Shown piece after piece: positions 1-9,715 of a stretch of 64,000 bases of DNA. Source of the DNA: Effrenium voratum (lineage: Eukaryota > Sar > Dinophyceae > Suessiales > Symbiodiniaceae). How positions within the stretch are numbered: the stretch's first letter is position 1; each line of letters begins with the position of its first letter. The stretch is taken from the NCBI GenBank assembly GCA_963377175.1, contig CAUJNA010000469.1:627833-691832 (forward strand), given 5' to 3'. The notes below the pieces were generated by a model, which saw nothing but the letters and a program-made list of their open reading frames with translations, did not search any database and was not told the origin of the DNA. A program made the position numbers and the translations under genes.

Positions 1-1629
1 CGTCTCTCCTGTCCAATTGAACTTAAGAAGCGCGTCATCATCCAGGCGTTCTGGCCGAAGCTTTTCCACTCGGCCATCATCTGCGACCACCCGCCACAGA
101 TCATCCACCAACTGCGCACCACGGTCATGAAAACCTTGGGCTGGCAACAGGCCGGGGCCAACTCCCTGGTCAGCCTTGGGGTGCTCGTCAAGAACCCCCT
201 ACTTGACCCTGGCTTATTTCAACTTTGGACCACCATTCGGACCTTTAGGCGCATACTGCGCAAACAGCCAGGACTTGTTGACCTATGGCATCACCACATG
301 CAGAACTTTCAGGGAAAGCTCCGGGCCGGACCTTTCTCCACCTTGGTGAGGCTCCTGAACCCAATTGGATGGCGGGTCGAGCAGGTCCCGATCGTACAGG
401 ACCATCAAGAACTACAACATGACCTCTGCGCCACACCGGAGGCACTCCTATTCAGGCGCTTCACTGCAGGTTGGAAACACTGGATCTCTGGGCAACTTGC
501 ACATCGGCATGACTACGCAGGCTTGCTAGGGATCAACTGGCAGATCATGCAAAAGAAAACGGGCCATCTTCCGGCTCTTGAATCAGCTCGCGCTCACTCT
601 CAGCAACGGGGCGCCTTCTTCACTGGAGAACTCAAGAAGAAATTCGACAACTTCCACGATGGAACCTGCCCGGCATTTCTGATCCGCACAGAAGCCTCCA
701 CTGTCCTCAAGTAGAAGCCATACGTCGTCAACATCCTGCTGCTGTTGCCCTATGGGATCATGTTCCAGTATGTCTTCGAGAACGACTACTTGCACCCTGC
801 AACCCACACGCTGCAGAAGTACATGGCTATCTTCACCGGCTCTCCACCCTGCCCCCGAGATTCAACTTTGTTGCTGACCCTGACCAGGTCATGCACCTCT
901 TCACAGATGGCTCATGCCTCACCGAAGAACCCGTCAACCGCTCTCCCGCGGCCAAGTTCTAGCGCAAGGCCTACTACCTGGCATTCTTCAAGGTAGCACC
1001 CGTGCGGAACTATACGCCATCCTGCAGGGGATCAAGTGGCTACAGGCTGGTCATCACCGTGGCCACATCTGGTCTGACTCGGCGACCTCGGTTCAAGGAG
1101 TATGGCAGATCCAGAAGTCAATCGGCTCTATGGCCACGAACCCCGACCGCACCTCCGCCACCAATGTGGACCTTTGGTCGCAGATTGCGGATACTCTTCT
1201 CTTCAACTCGCCACCACTGCCTCCATCCAGATCCACCACATCCCAGGACACACCGATCCTTCCCGCTGCGACAACCCGGTAGACGAGTGGCTTGCACTTT
1301 GGAATGGGCAAGCTGACTATGCAGCTGGCCTTGCTCGCCGTCAACTACCACCTGCCTTTGGAAGAAGCTGGGAGAACTTCCTCAACGAAAAACAGAAGAC
1401 TGAAGATCAATTTGGCATCATGCTCCGGTTCCAACTTGCCCTTGCGGAAGGCTTCTCGCACTTCCACAAGCATGCCCATCACAATCGCCGGGCAAATGAT
1501 GATGAAATTGAGGAACCCTTCGAGATCCCTAGGTTGTCTTCGCCTCTCTGCTGGCCCTCTCGGCTCCCTTCTGAGTGGGAGCTCCTCATTAATTCGTTTT
1601 GGACCCAATTTTGTTTGCGGCCTTCTTGA
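1..1629 (+). pseudogene. LINE remnant: RT C-terminal region and RNase H, frameshifted
   Basis: The + strand is open from base 1 to a stop at 712-714. The product resembles the segment that follows the RT domain in LINE polyproteins (KRVIIQAFWPKLFH near the start, then WKHW and GLLGINWQIM). Further on, in shifted frames, an RNase H domain can be read: FTDGSC with its first Asp near 906, RAELYAILQGIKW with the Glu near 1005, IWSDSATSV with the second Asp near 1075, then HIPGHTD near 1236 and NGQADYAAG with the last Asp near 1315. The domain order fits a LINE 3' half; the 5' part lies outside the window. At least two frameshifts and one in-frame stop make it a decayed copy. Its sequence differs from the LINE at 25-37 kb, so it is another family. 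Confidence 0.8.
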
Positions 1630-2100
1630 GTTTTTCCTGAGAGACCGACAAGATGCTGACACCAGCCACTGTGTCTCCTGGCTTCAGATTGCCGTTTGTG
1701 CTAGGAACATGTGCATCCCCTTCGCAATTGCGACTGCCTCCGAGACTGGAGAATGCTGGAGGGATCAAAGTGATGTTCCTCCGGGCGCTGATGTCCGCGC
1801 CTCCCTTGCTAGTGACATTCGCCTTGTTCGTGCTGTTCTTCGCGGTGGTTCCGCTCTCTTTGAATTGGACATCGGTGAAACCCGGGGACTCAACCTCTCC
1901 GCACTCAGGGTGGGACCACCCAGGCGGGCTGCTGCATGCCTTTTCCCAGGAGTCCCTTGGAGCGATTAACGCCCGGATCCTGGACTTTACTTCGGCTCGG
2001 CCGATTAGGGCCTCGAATGACCTCTCTCGGCCACTGCGCTGAGTTGACCGGACTCGCGCACCACTCTGCTGCCGCTGAGCGTGCGCCGCAATGAAGGGTG
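1630..2100. other. Spacer downstream of LINE remnant
   Basis: Open frames exist on both strands but none has a recognisable domain. This may be the 3' untranslated tail of the LINE remnant. No poly(A) end or target duplication could be identified. Confidence 0.3.
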
Positions 2101-2129
2101 AATGAATGAATGAATGTTTTGTTTCTTTG

Positions 2130-2161
<32 letters not shown>

Positions 2162-2262
2162 TTTGTTTCGTTCTTTCTTTCTTTCTTTCTTTCTTTCTTT
2201 GCTTTCTTTCGTTGCTTTCTTTCTTTGCTTGCTTTCTTTCTTTCTTTCTTTCTTTGTTGTGG
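2100..2262. repeat. Compound GAAT / CTTT microsatellite
   Basis: Four GAAT units (2100-2117) run into about 35 CTTT units with G interruptions. All long open frames across it (Lys/Glu-rich on one strand, Phe/Leu/Ser-rich on the other) come from the repeat and are not genes. Confidence 0.95.
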
Positions 2263-2599
2263 GGGTTGCCCTTGCGGTTTTGTACAGCGGGCCTGCCAAG
2301 CTATGTCCTTTGGGTCGTCGCGGGGCCTGAGTACCAAGCGCACGCTCGATGCAGCAACACGACTGGCCTGCCCTTCAGCCTGAACAATTGCTGGAGTTGC
2401 AAAGCTGGCGTCCGTCGTAAGAAACAACCCTCCGCGCTTTGCACTTCTTGCACGCTCCTGCCAGTGCAACAGTTTTGAGGGCCCGGCGAGTTCTGAGAGG
2501 CGACCTCTGCCACGTTCCAGGCAGCTCTCAAGTCTTGAAGCTGCGCTTGGAACAGCTGGGCCGCCCGGCCTGAGCTTCCCAAGCAGCTCCCGGACCAAC

Positions 2600-2704
2600 T
2601 CACAGGCTGTGGTTGGGAACGCCCTGGGACCTTCCCAGCTGCTCCAATGCCAGGGCGCGCTCTGGCAAAGTGGCCGCCAGCTCGTTCAGCTCCTCCTGAG
2701 ACAT
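2600..2704 (-). CDS. Candidate short coding exon, unknown
   Basis: A 34-codon open frame on the - strand begins MSQEELNELAATLPER and ends in a TGA at 2602-2600. Its amphipathic helical pattern and G/C-rich third positions are unlike the surrounding repeats. Lower on the same strand (2560-2310) two overlapping frames keep a similar composition (for example LFQAQLQDLRAAWNVAEV), which would fit a gene interrupted by an intron or frameshift. No family is recognised. Confidence 0.25.
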   Translation of the reverse strand: MSQEELNELAATLPERALALEQLGRSQGVPNHSL

Positions 2705-2899
2705 CGCGCTGCGGTCTGTTTCGCGCTCCCTGGCCACTTACAGCAATCCATCTGCACAGTTGAAAAGAAAGAGAAGTGCTGGCATGAAATCGAATGACCC
2801 TGATGCAGAAGTAAAACCCACATACACACAGGCACTCAGCTTCCCTCTAATTGGTTGTTTGGTTCTTGCAGCAATTCACTTTTGGGCTTCTCTTGTTTG

Positions 2900-2992
2900 G
2901 CGCAATTACCCCGTTTTGTGGCTTTAAACGGAAACCAAGAGGAACATCACCATTTGGGGGGTTCCCACAAAAAAGACACACCTGGCACTCAC
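2900..2992 (+). repeat. Dispersed repeat, second copy at 61,560-61,650
   Basis: The segment with GGAAACCAAGAGGAACATC, GGGGGTTCCC and AAAAAAGACACACC matches 61,570-61,640 (GGAAACCAACAGGAACACC, then AAGACACGCC) in the same order and spacing. Both lie in non-coding context. Function unknown. Confidence 0.45.
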
Positions 2993-3235
2993 CTCAAAGG
3001 AACATCCCGAAACACAAATTCATTGGCTTCAAGTCAAGCAGCCCGCCCACCCATCACCCATGGGGTTTGTGGATTGCTTCGCCCAGGTCGTCCAATGTTC
3101 GGGAGCATGAGGGGCGCATCCAAATGCCATGACATGCCTTGAAAGGCTTGGCCAGGATGATGCCTAGTCGTACTCCTGAATGTTGGTCTGGGATGGTAAT
3201 TCAGTCCAGGGGTGGGCCTCCCAACTTTCATTGCC

Positions 3236-3370
3236 AAAGCCACAAACAAAACACACACAGACAAATGCCACAACCACCGCAAATACCACAACAAAAACAA
3301 TTAAACAACTGGCACAAATACCACCACAACCACAGCCACAACGGCAACCACAACCAACCCAAAACTCGCC
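3236..3370. repeat. CA/ACC-rich low-complexity tract
   Basis: Irregular A/C-rich sequence (ACACACAC, CAACCACAAC patterns) on the + strand. Several frames are open only because of composition bias. Confidence 0.8.
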
Positions 3371-3374
3371 TTCG

Positions 3375-4300
3375 CCATCTCCAGAAGCTGCAGCTGTGCA
3401 GCTGCCGCCGCCACTGGCCAAAAGCGGCGTGGCAGTTCTGTGGTGCACAACTCACTTCCGATCGAGTGGATTGACCCAAAAAAAGCAATGACATATGGCC
3501 ATGAATTTGAATGAACCACCGGAAAAAGTGATTGGTGGACATGATTCCCCACCTAAATGATGTCCACCAAAGGGTCCCTTGTTAAAAAATCATGCCCATA
3601 CTTTTATTACCACTCAACTGTTGCAAACCCAAAAAGCAAAAGTGACCAGAAACTCCATGAACTCAGGAAGTGAGACAGCGTTCGTTTTGCAACATGTCCA
3701 ACACCTGAAAATCAGGAATCCCCAAGTAAAGGCTTTGCACTGGCTTTTGCTCGTATTACCTTCGAATCGGGGAGCTCGCCATAAGTTAGGCAGACACATG
3801 CCTTGAGTTGCCAATACGCAGCTTCTGTAAAGACCCTGGCAAGGTCCCCTGTGATTCCTTGTCGCTTGTGTTGCAGGACGCCCATAGCCCGCCAATAGAT
3901 GTAAAGGCTCATAAAGCCAAAAATCGGGTAACGTGAAGCCACCCTTTTGCTCGGCCGCATTTCATGGGGAGGGCTAAATTCATCCTGGGTTCCCCATTTG
4001 CACAGCTCAAGAGGCCATGGACTAAGAAACCAGCCTCAAACTTTGGCTGGATCCTGACGTCTCTCTCAGGCCGCAAGGGTGCGGCAAAAGGAGGTTCCAT
4101 AGGGCAGGACGTGGGTGAGTCATACCCTTCGTCCTACCAACCCGACATGGTCCATCCAAACGGGATGCTGACCCCCCAATCTTTTAGCGCGCAAGCAACC
4201 TGGCCGCATGCTCAACAGCTGGCGAACTTCTTCCTTGGAAGGGCCTCCTGAGCCAGGCTCCGGTTGAAGTATGCCATCCATCCCTGCCATACCCATGCAA
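3375..4300. other. Spacer, no gene seen
   Basis: Mixed-composition sequence with short open frames on both strands. No motif, tRNA or repeat is recognised. Confidence 0.4.
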
Positions 4301-4305
4301 CAACA

Positions 4306-4328
4306 TATTTTTTTTTTTTGGGGGGGGG
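4306..4328. repeat. Poly(T)-poly(G) tract
   Basis: A run of T followed directly by a run of G. Such tracts are prone to length error in assembly. Confidence 0.9.
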
Positions 4329-4329
4329 C

Positions 4330-4975
4330 AGGCACAACTATCTTTTGTGACACATACAGCTACAACCACCCCTTCCCTGTGAACAAGTCCAAGACGTCCA
4401 AAAGACTAGAAGGCTGCGGCCTTTCGTGAACTCCTTACTGATTTGGGAGCCATGAGAACCGGCGGAAAACCTCTCCAGGCCTTCCGGGCTCCGGGCCTGG
4501 CGAGTCTCGGCAGGAGCCGAGAAGGCTATTTCATCCTTGCACCTCATTTAAAAAAAACCGCCAGGCCAATGAGATGGGTATGTTTAGAGGGTATCGTTAC
4601 GAACAAAATGGGCCCAGCGCCCGGCACTTTGTGTTTCAAATTCTAGACACTCATGACCTCTTTTCTGCCACTGGATCTGGATCTTTGCAGCACCAGGTGC
4701 CCATATTGACTTCCATGCGAGGCCCGCAAAAACGGGGCGAGCTCAAAAGGATTGGCTGAAAGCTGATGCCACGCCAACCTTCCATGGAGCTGAAGCCTGT
4801 GCTTCAGTTCCTTTTGCTTCCCCCAAGTAACACAGGAAGCATAACACATGCTAACACCGAGCCTGAGACAAATCACCCGGGCATTCTTTGATCGCTGTGT
4901 CTGCTCGCTTGGGGAGATGTGGCAAGGCGTGAATCTCAGTTGGGGACCATGTGGGCATCATGTACTTGGGCATAA
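4330..4975. other. Spacer, no gene seen
   Basis: No supported gene. It contains scattered short homopolymers and no clear repeat. Confidence 0.4.
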
Positions 4976-5110
4976 TATGATAATATATATATGTATATAT
5001 ATATGTATATGTATGTACATATGCCCACCTACATTTGCTTGGAAGGAACCCTTCTCCCCCCCCCAAAAAAAAGAAAGAAAATAACAAAGAAAGAATAAAA
5101 ACACAAAACA
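4976..5110. repeat. TA/TATG microsatellite and A-rich tract
   Basis: ATAT/GTATAT repeats (about 4980-5025) are followed by a C run and A-rich sequence with AAAGAAAG and AAAACAAAA motifs to about 5110. Confidence 0.9.
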
Positions 5111-5188
5111 AAAAACAAAAACATCTAACAGTGAACCCTTTTGCTTTGCCCACACGTCTCTCGTACCTCGTGCTGCCCCGTCAGGAAA

Positions 5189-5283
5189 TCTGGGTGATCT
5201 TCGTCGAGGATCTGCTGCAGAAGGTTGGGATTCCTGCCTGGGCGCCCGGCAAGCGGAACATGGGAAATCGCACATGGATCTAG
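5189..5283 (+). CDS. Candidate terminal exon, unknown protein
   Basis: A pyrimidine-rich stretch ends in CCGTCAG|GAAATC near 5189, followed by an open frame reading EIWVIFVEDLLQKVGIP and ending in a TAG at 5281-5283. Codons favour G/C at position three (ATC TGG GTG ATC TTC GTC), unlike the flanks, and the AG|G acceptor context fits dinoflagellate introns. Upstream exons were not found. The 42-bp minisatellite starts directly after it. Protein family unknown. Confidence 0.35.
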
Positions 5284-5304
5284 GTGACTTGCATGAATCC
5301 CCCA

Positions 5305-6253
5305 ACCCCCAACCGAAATGAGGGCTTCACCTTCAAAGCCCCAACAATCCCCCAACCAAAATGAGGGGTTCATCTTCAAAGCCCAAAATTCCCCAACCAA
5401 TTTGAGGGGTTCATCTTCAAAGCCCCAAAAATCCCGCAACCGAAATGAGGGGTTCATCTGCAAAGCCGAAAAATCCCCCAACCGCCCCCAACCGAAATGA
5501 GGGGTTCATCTGCAAAGCCGAAAAATCCCCCAACCGCCCCCAACCGAAATGAGGGCTTCATCTTCAAAGACCAAAACTCCCCCAATCCACATGAGGGCTT
5601 CATCTTCAAAGCCCAAAAATCCCCCAATCGACATGAGGGCTTCATCTTCAAAGCCCAAAAAACCCCCAACCGAAATGAGAGGTTCATCTGCAAAGCCCAA
5701 AACTCCCCCAATCGACATGAGGGCTTCATCTTCAAAGCCCAAAACTCCCCCAATCGACATGAGGGCTTCATCTTCATTGCCCAAAACTCCCCCAATCGAC
5801 ATGAGGGCTTCACCTTCAAAGCCCCCCAACCGAAACGAGGGGTTCATCTTCAAAGCCGAAAAATCCCCCAACCAATTTGAGGGGTTCATCTTCAAAGCCC
5901 CAAAAATCCCCCCCAACCGAAATGAGGGGTTCATCTTCAAAGCCGAAAAATCCCCCAACCGCCCCCAACCGAAATGAGGGGTTCATCTTCAAAGCCCTAA
6001 ATTCCCACAACCGATTTGAGGGCTTCAAAGCCTAAAATTCCCCAAACCGAGTTGAGGGGTTCATCTTCAAGGCCCCAAAATCCCAACCGAAATGAGGGGT
6101 TCATTTTTTGAAAGCCCAACAATCCCCCAGCCGATTTGAGGGCTTCATTTTTTGAAAGCCAAAAATTTCCCCAACCGATTTGAGGGCTTCATCTTCAAAG
6201 CCGAAAAATCCCAACCGAAAGTGAGGGCTTCATCTTCAAAGCCGAACAATCCG
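5305..6253. repeat. 42-bp minisatellite array, about 22 units
   Basis: Tandem units built on AACCGAAATGAGGGGTTC then ATCTTCAAAGCCCAAAAATC recur at about 42-bp spacing, with variants in the first half (CGAAATG, CAATTTG, CGACATG, CCACATG) and small length changes. Because 42 is a multiple of three, long frames with a 14-residue period (FIFKAQKSPNRHEG) stay open on the + strand and EALMSIGGVLGFED-type frames on the - strand. These follow from the period and no start, splice site or domain supports a protein. Confidence 0.92.
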
Positions 6254-6255
6254 GG

Positions 6256-6750
6256 GTGAAGTACCGGTGAGGTCACTATCACTCGCCTAAATTTGAGGGC
6301 ATTCAAGACTGGGAATTGGTGAGTCTCCAGAGACAGCGTGGCCGTGGGTGAAAGCCGAGCTTTCGCAACACTACTGCTCGTTTTGGTCTTTGGCTTGCAA
6401 CCGTCTGTCCGAGCTTTTATTCACCCTTGGTTTGGAGGGTTTTTCTTTTTATACACTTTGCTAAGGAGCCTTGTAAGCAAAAAGCTTTGCGCTCGCTTGC
6501 ACCAGCCCCCCCGCAGCGCGCCTGACTTCTCCTCCTCCGAGCTATCCTCGCTAAAGGAGTCCTTCGCATGGTGCGAAACGAAGGAATGCACGTGATTCCA
6601 GCTTGGTGTTTGAAGTTTACTGGCTGCTTGCTGAGGCCAACAAAATAAAACTGGTTGCTTCCGAGTTGGTCGAACATTCGCCATGAGGAAGGCCGGAATC
6701 ATCGAGCAAGCTTCCTCACCCGCAATCTCTGGCCAAAAAAGCGGGCTGAA
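6256..6750 (-). other. Spacer with a weak coding-like segment
   Basis: A - strand frame covering about 6421-7113 contains KDSFSEDSSEEEKSGALRGG near 6560, an acidic stretch that could be coding, but neighbouring frames are just as open and no splice site decides it. No other feature is seen. Confidence 0.2.
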
Positions 6751-6753
6751 ACA

Positions 6754-6800
6754 TGCCCAAACTTGCCCAAACTTGCCCAAACTTGCCCCAACTTGCCCAG
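6754..6800. repeat. 10-bp tandem repeat
   Basis: Four to five copies of CCCAAACTTG in tandem. Confidence 0.9.
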
Positions 6801-7420
6801 TGCGCCTACTACAACAAGGGAAGCCCTTTTCTGGGCCCTGAACTCTCCAAACAATACGAAAACAAAACTTTTCAGCCGGTTTCCAGCTGCCGGTTTCCGT
6901 CTGCGTCCCTGCCTCTGCCTTCGGACCCTTGTTGAGCAGCTTCAGCGTGAACCGTTTGGTCAGCTCACCCACCTCCCGGCCCGGCCGCGACGCACGCGAC
7001 GCGCGAGCTTGGGATCGGAGGATCGGATTACCTTCGGGAACCACCAACCAGCAAGCCGTCGATGCAAAAGTGACCGGAGAAACCCTGCGGCATGGCCAAG
7101 ATTCCTCAAGCAACTCGGTGCCTATACCCTCTAGTGTCTCTTTCTGTGGACTCTTGCAGCAAGCCTGCGATTGCTTTCCCAGGTGTTGGTGGCAAGATAA
7201 AGGTACATCCTACGAGGGGAATCTTTATCTTGCCACCAAATGGCACATGTAAATCATGCTGCAGTTTTCTGGTCATTCCCAGGAAGGGGTCCCACACGAA
7301 AACATGCGTCCTTTTCCCAGGGGTTTTCAGATATCAGCTAGAGTTCTTCCTTAAATCAAGCACCGCCTGGATCTAGATGCGTGCCTGGAGTCTGCTGTTT
7401 TTTTTGGTTTTCTTGTCTCA
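6801..7420. other. Spacer; small inverted repeat near 7180-7245
   Basis: GGTGGCAAGATAAAGGT (about 7188) and its near reverse complement ATCTTTATCTTGCCACC (about 7222) can form a hairpin. No gene is recognised. Confidence 0.4.
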
Positions 7421-7424
7421 TGGT

Positions 7425-7710
7425 TGTCAGGGACCCCCCAAAGAGGGAACCCCCAAAAAAGGCCTTAGTCTCTATTCGCCCCTGTGAATATTGGGGAATC
7501 GGCCCCCTTGACACCAGGACCTTTGGCCAACCCCTGCCATGGCCTTGTGGCTCATGCTCTGCGAGGATCTCCTCCTCGGACCGAAAGCTCGCGGGTCAGC
7601 TCTAGCCGAAAGCAGCTTGACACCGCTGTGTGTGTGTAGGGGGAACCCCCAAAAAAGCCGTGGCTGCGTGGTCAACCGTGTCCTCAGGGGGAACTCCGAA
7701 GCTTCCTTTG
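7425..7710. repeat. Cluster of GGGG/CCCC-containing repeat motifs
   Basis: GGGACCCCCC at 7430, GGGAACCCCCAAAAAAGG at 7446, GGGGGAACCCCCAAAAAAG at 7639 and GGGGGAACTCC at 7687 are variants of one short motif. Related forms occur at 2955, 18,346 and 22,984. The palindromic G4-C4 core would pair with itself. Confidence 0.5.
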
Positions 7711-7770
7711 AGCTCCCCATCACAGCTGCCCAAAACGACACTCGGTAAAATGAGGCAACATAGCTCCAAA

Positions 7771-7823
7771 ATCACTCCACTCACTCCACTCACTGCACTC
7801 ACTCCACTCACTCCACACTCACG
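7771..7823. repeat. 10-bp tandem repeat (CTCCACTCA type)
   Basis: About five tandem copies of ACTCCACTC(A) with one G variant. Confidence 0.9.
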
Positions 7824-7917
7824 CAAATGACGCACCAACATGAAGGCCGCACGCGCTGAAACCACGGCAATGCCTTCCTGACACAAACTACGCGTCAGGC
7901 CCCTGGTGATCGAGTCC

Positions 7918-8094
7918 TGATTTTGGTGGTGCAAGCACATCTAAGCAGACCACTAACGAGCAGCTAATATATGCATACTCAATTTTGATGTACTTTAGTG
8001 CAAAGCCATAACGCACCATAACGCGACTCGAGCAACTGATTTGGGTGGGGCAAGCACATCTAAGCGGACAACTAACGACGAGCATATGCACACA
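7918..8094. repeat. Direct duplication, about 56 bp at 120-bp spacing
   Basis: The block with GCAAGCACATCTAAGC followed by ACTAACGA and a CATATGCA-like end occurs at about 7928 and again at about 8050 with a few differences. The sequence between is A/T-rich. No gene is seen. Confidence 0.75.
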
Positions 8095-8290
8095 ATGCGA
8101 CTTCAGGCGTGTCGTGTCATACTTGCAGCCAAGTGGTCAATTCTCGTATCACCGAGGTCTGTACCTCCCTCTGGTGCATGAGGAAGTGGGACACTTGCAG
8201 CAGAGAGGTGGGTGTGGCCAATCTCGCAGACCCTGCGAGCAATGAAGCCGAGCGTCACATGCCCAATCTCCACAAAAATCGATTCTAAAA

Positions 8291-8352
8291 TGGGTGGTGA
8301 ATTCACCTACCCCAAAATTTGGTTTTGACCCACAGCCACATTTGGCCCATGC
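8291..8352 (+). repeat. Partial copy of the TGGGTCAAAA-ended repeat family
   Basis: GGTGGTGAATTCACC, CTACCCCAAAAT and GGTTTTGACCCACAGCCA occur in the same order as in the complete copies at 17,903 and 44,059. The left end is missing. Confidence 0.65.
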
Positions 8353-8359
8353 CCTTGGG

Positions 8360-9120
8360 TCGTGATCTCTGATGTGGCTATGAATTTGAATAAGGGGTCG
8401 TTTGGTGAACATTTCTTAGGTGGGGATTCATGTCCACCAATCACTTGTGAGGTGGTTCCCTATAGCCAGCCATGTAGCCACTTCTTAGTCACAAAGGATG
8501 TTGGTAGCTCAAGGGTTGAGCCTTCAAGGCGTCGTGAGTCAATCCTCAGACTTGAGAATAGCGGGCGTCTGCGTTAATTAGTGTTGTATTGTAAATATGT
8601 CCCACATCAGAACTCATGTCAAGCCGTGCCAATGGTTGCAACCGCTTTCAAGGGCGGAAGCCCGTTCCTTGCATCGTCAGCTGCGGGGAAATTGAGATCG
8701 GCATGCCCCTCGTCCGGAGCCAATCGGCTTGGGCGTGCAGCTCCTGGTGAATGGTGGGCTCTCGCTGCCGGGGCTTTGGCCTCTTTCAAAGATCAGCAGG
8801 GCAATCCGCCGCACACGAATTGTTAGTATCACAAAGCCCACACAAGCAAGGAAGCTTGCAATACCTTGGGTGCTGTAAATCCCCCAGCTTGTTTTTTCTT
8901 GTTGCCGGTTAAAAGGAAAATATGAAGGGGATCCAAAAAGTTAAAAGCAGGCCATTTTGCTGGGCCCCAAACAGCATCGAATTTGGGATCGAGATAAAGC
9001 TCTCGGGGACTGCTGAGCGGTGGAGATACAAGCACACTGATTCACAGCCTGCGAGCCCCAACCTGAGCCGCAGCCACAATTGACAAGCCCTGCCTTGCCT
9101 GAGGCGAGCCGCGAAATCTG
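8360..9120. other. Spacer, no gene seen
   Basis: Short open frames on both strands; none shows a domain or an exon-like codon pattern strong enough to call. Confidence 0.4.
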
Positions 9121-9123
9121 ACT

Positions 9124-9532
9124 CATCTAGTTCAATTTGGCTGTGGCTCAAAAAACCGGTACCAAAATGGAACCCTGGTAAGTGGAAACATGGACCAAAA
9201 CCTGCGTAACTCTAGCTCTTTAATTTGGAGCCACGCCCATTTCACACAGTTGGACAAAGTTTCCCGGCCTTGAATGAGAGAAGATCGCCAAAAAAAACTG
9301 GTCTTTCCAACTTCATGATATGCTTTGCAAGCTTTGCTTGCCAGTGCTTGAACTGTTGGGTCCAATCTGGAGTGAGTGAGCCCACGCCTGCCCGCGGCTA
9401 TACCTCACAAACCTGCGCCCAAACAACTGTCCTCTTTGCGCAACCCTCCGCCCACTCAAGAAGACTAAAATGGGCAGCACCTACCCCAAAATGGTACGAG
9501 TACCATTGGTGTTGACCCACAGCCAAATAAAA
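9124..9532. repeat. Inverted-repeat element related to the TGGGTCAAAA family
   Basis: The left end TTTGGCTGTGGCTCAA with GGTACCAAAATGG is the reverse complement of the right end (CCCAAAATGGTAC then GTTGACCCACAGCCAAA at 9484-9527). The two arms enclose about 300 bp without a recognisable gene. The left arm also resembles 55,450-55,510 (AAAATGGAACCCTGG). Confidence 0.55.
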
Positions 9533-9715
9533 AAGGAACAAAGAACTGCTGAGCCAAAGAACGCCTTCCGTCCTGCACGATGCTTTCGAAGAAGCCCTGA
9601 TACAGGCTGGTGCCAGCAGCGAGGTCACGAAGTGCGTCCTGAAGAGGTCCACTGAAAGCAACCATCAACGAAACCAGGTGTGAGAAATTGTGCTTTCGAA
9701 CTTGGCGTGGTTAGG

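Noticed and set aside
1589..2598. Lys/Glu-rich - strand frames of about 200-236 codons
   Set aside because: The charged core is the CTTT microsatellite read on the - strand; the flanking parts have no recognisable domain.
5305..6253. Possible CRISPR array
   Set aside because: Units are contiguous 42-bp repeats without unique spacers, in a eukaryotic context.
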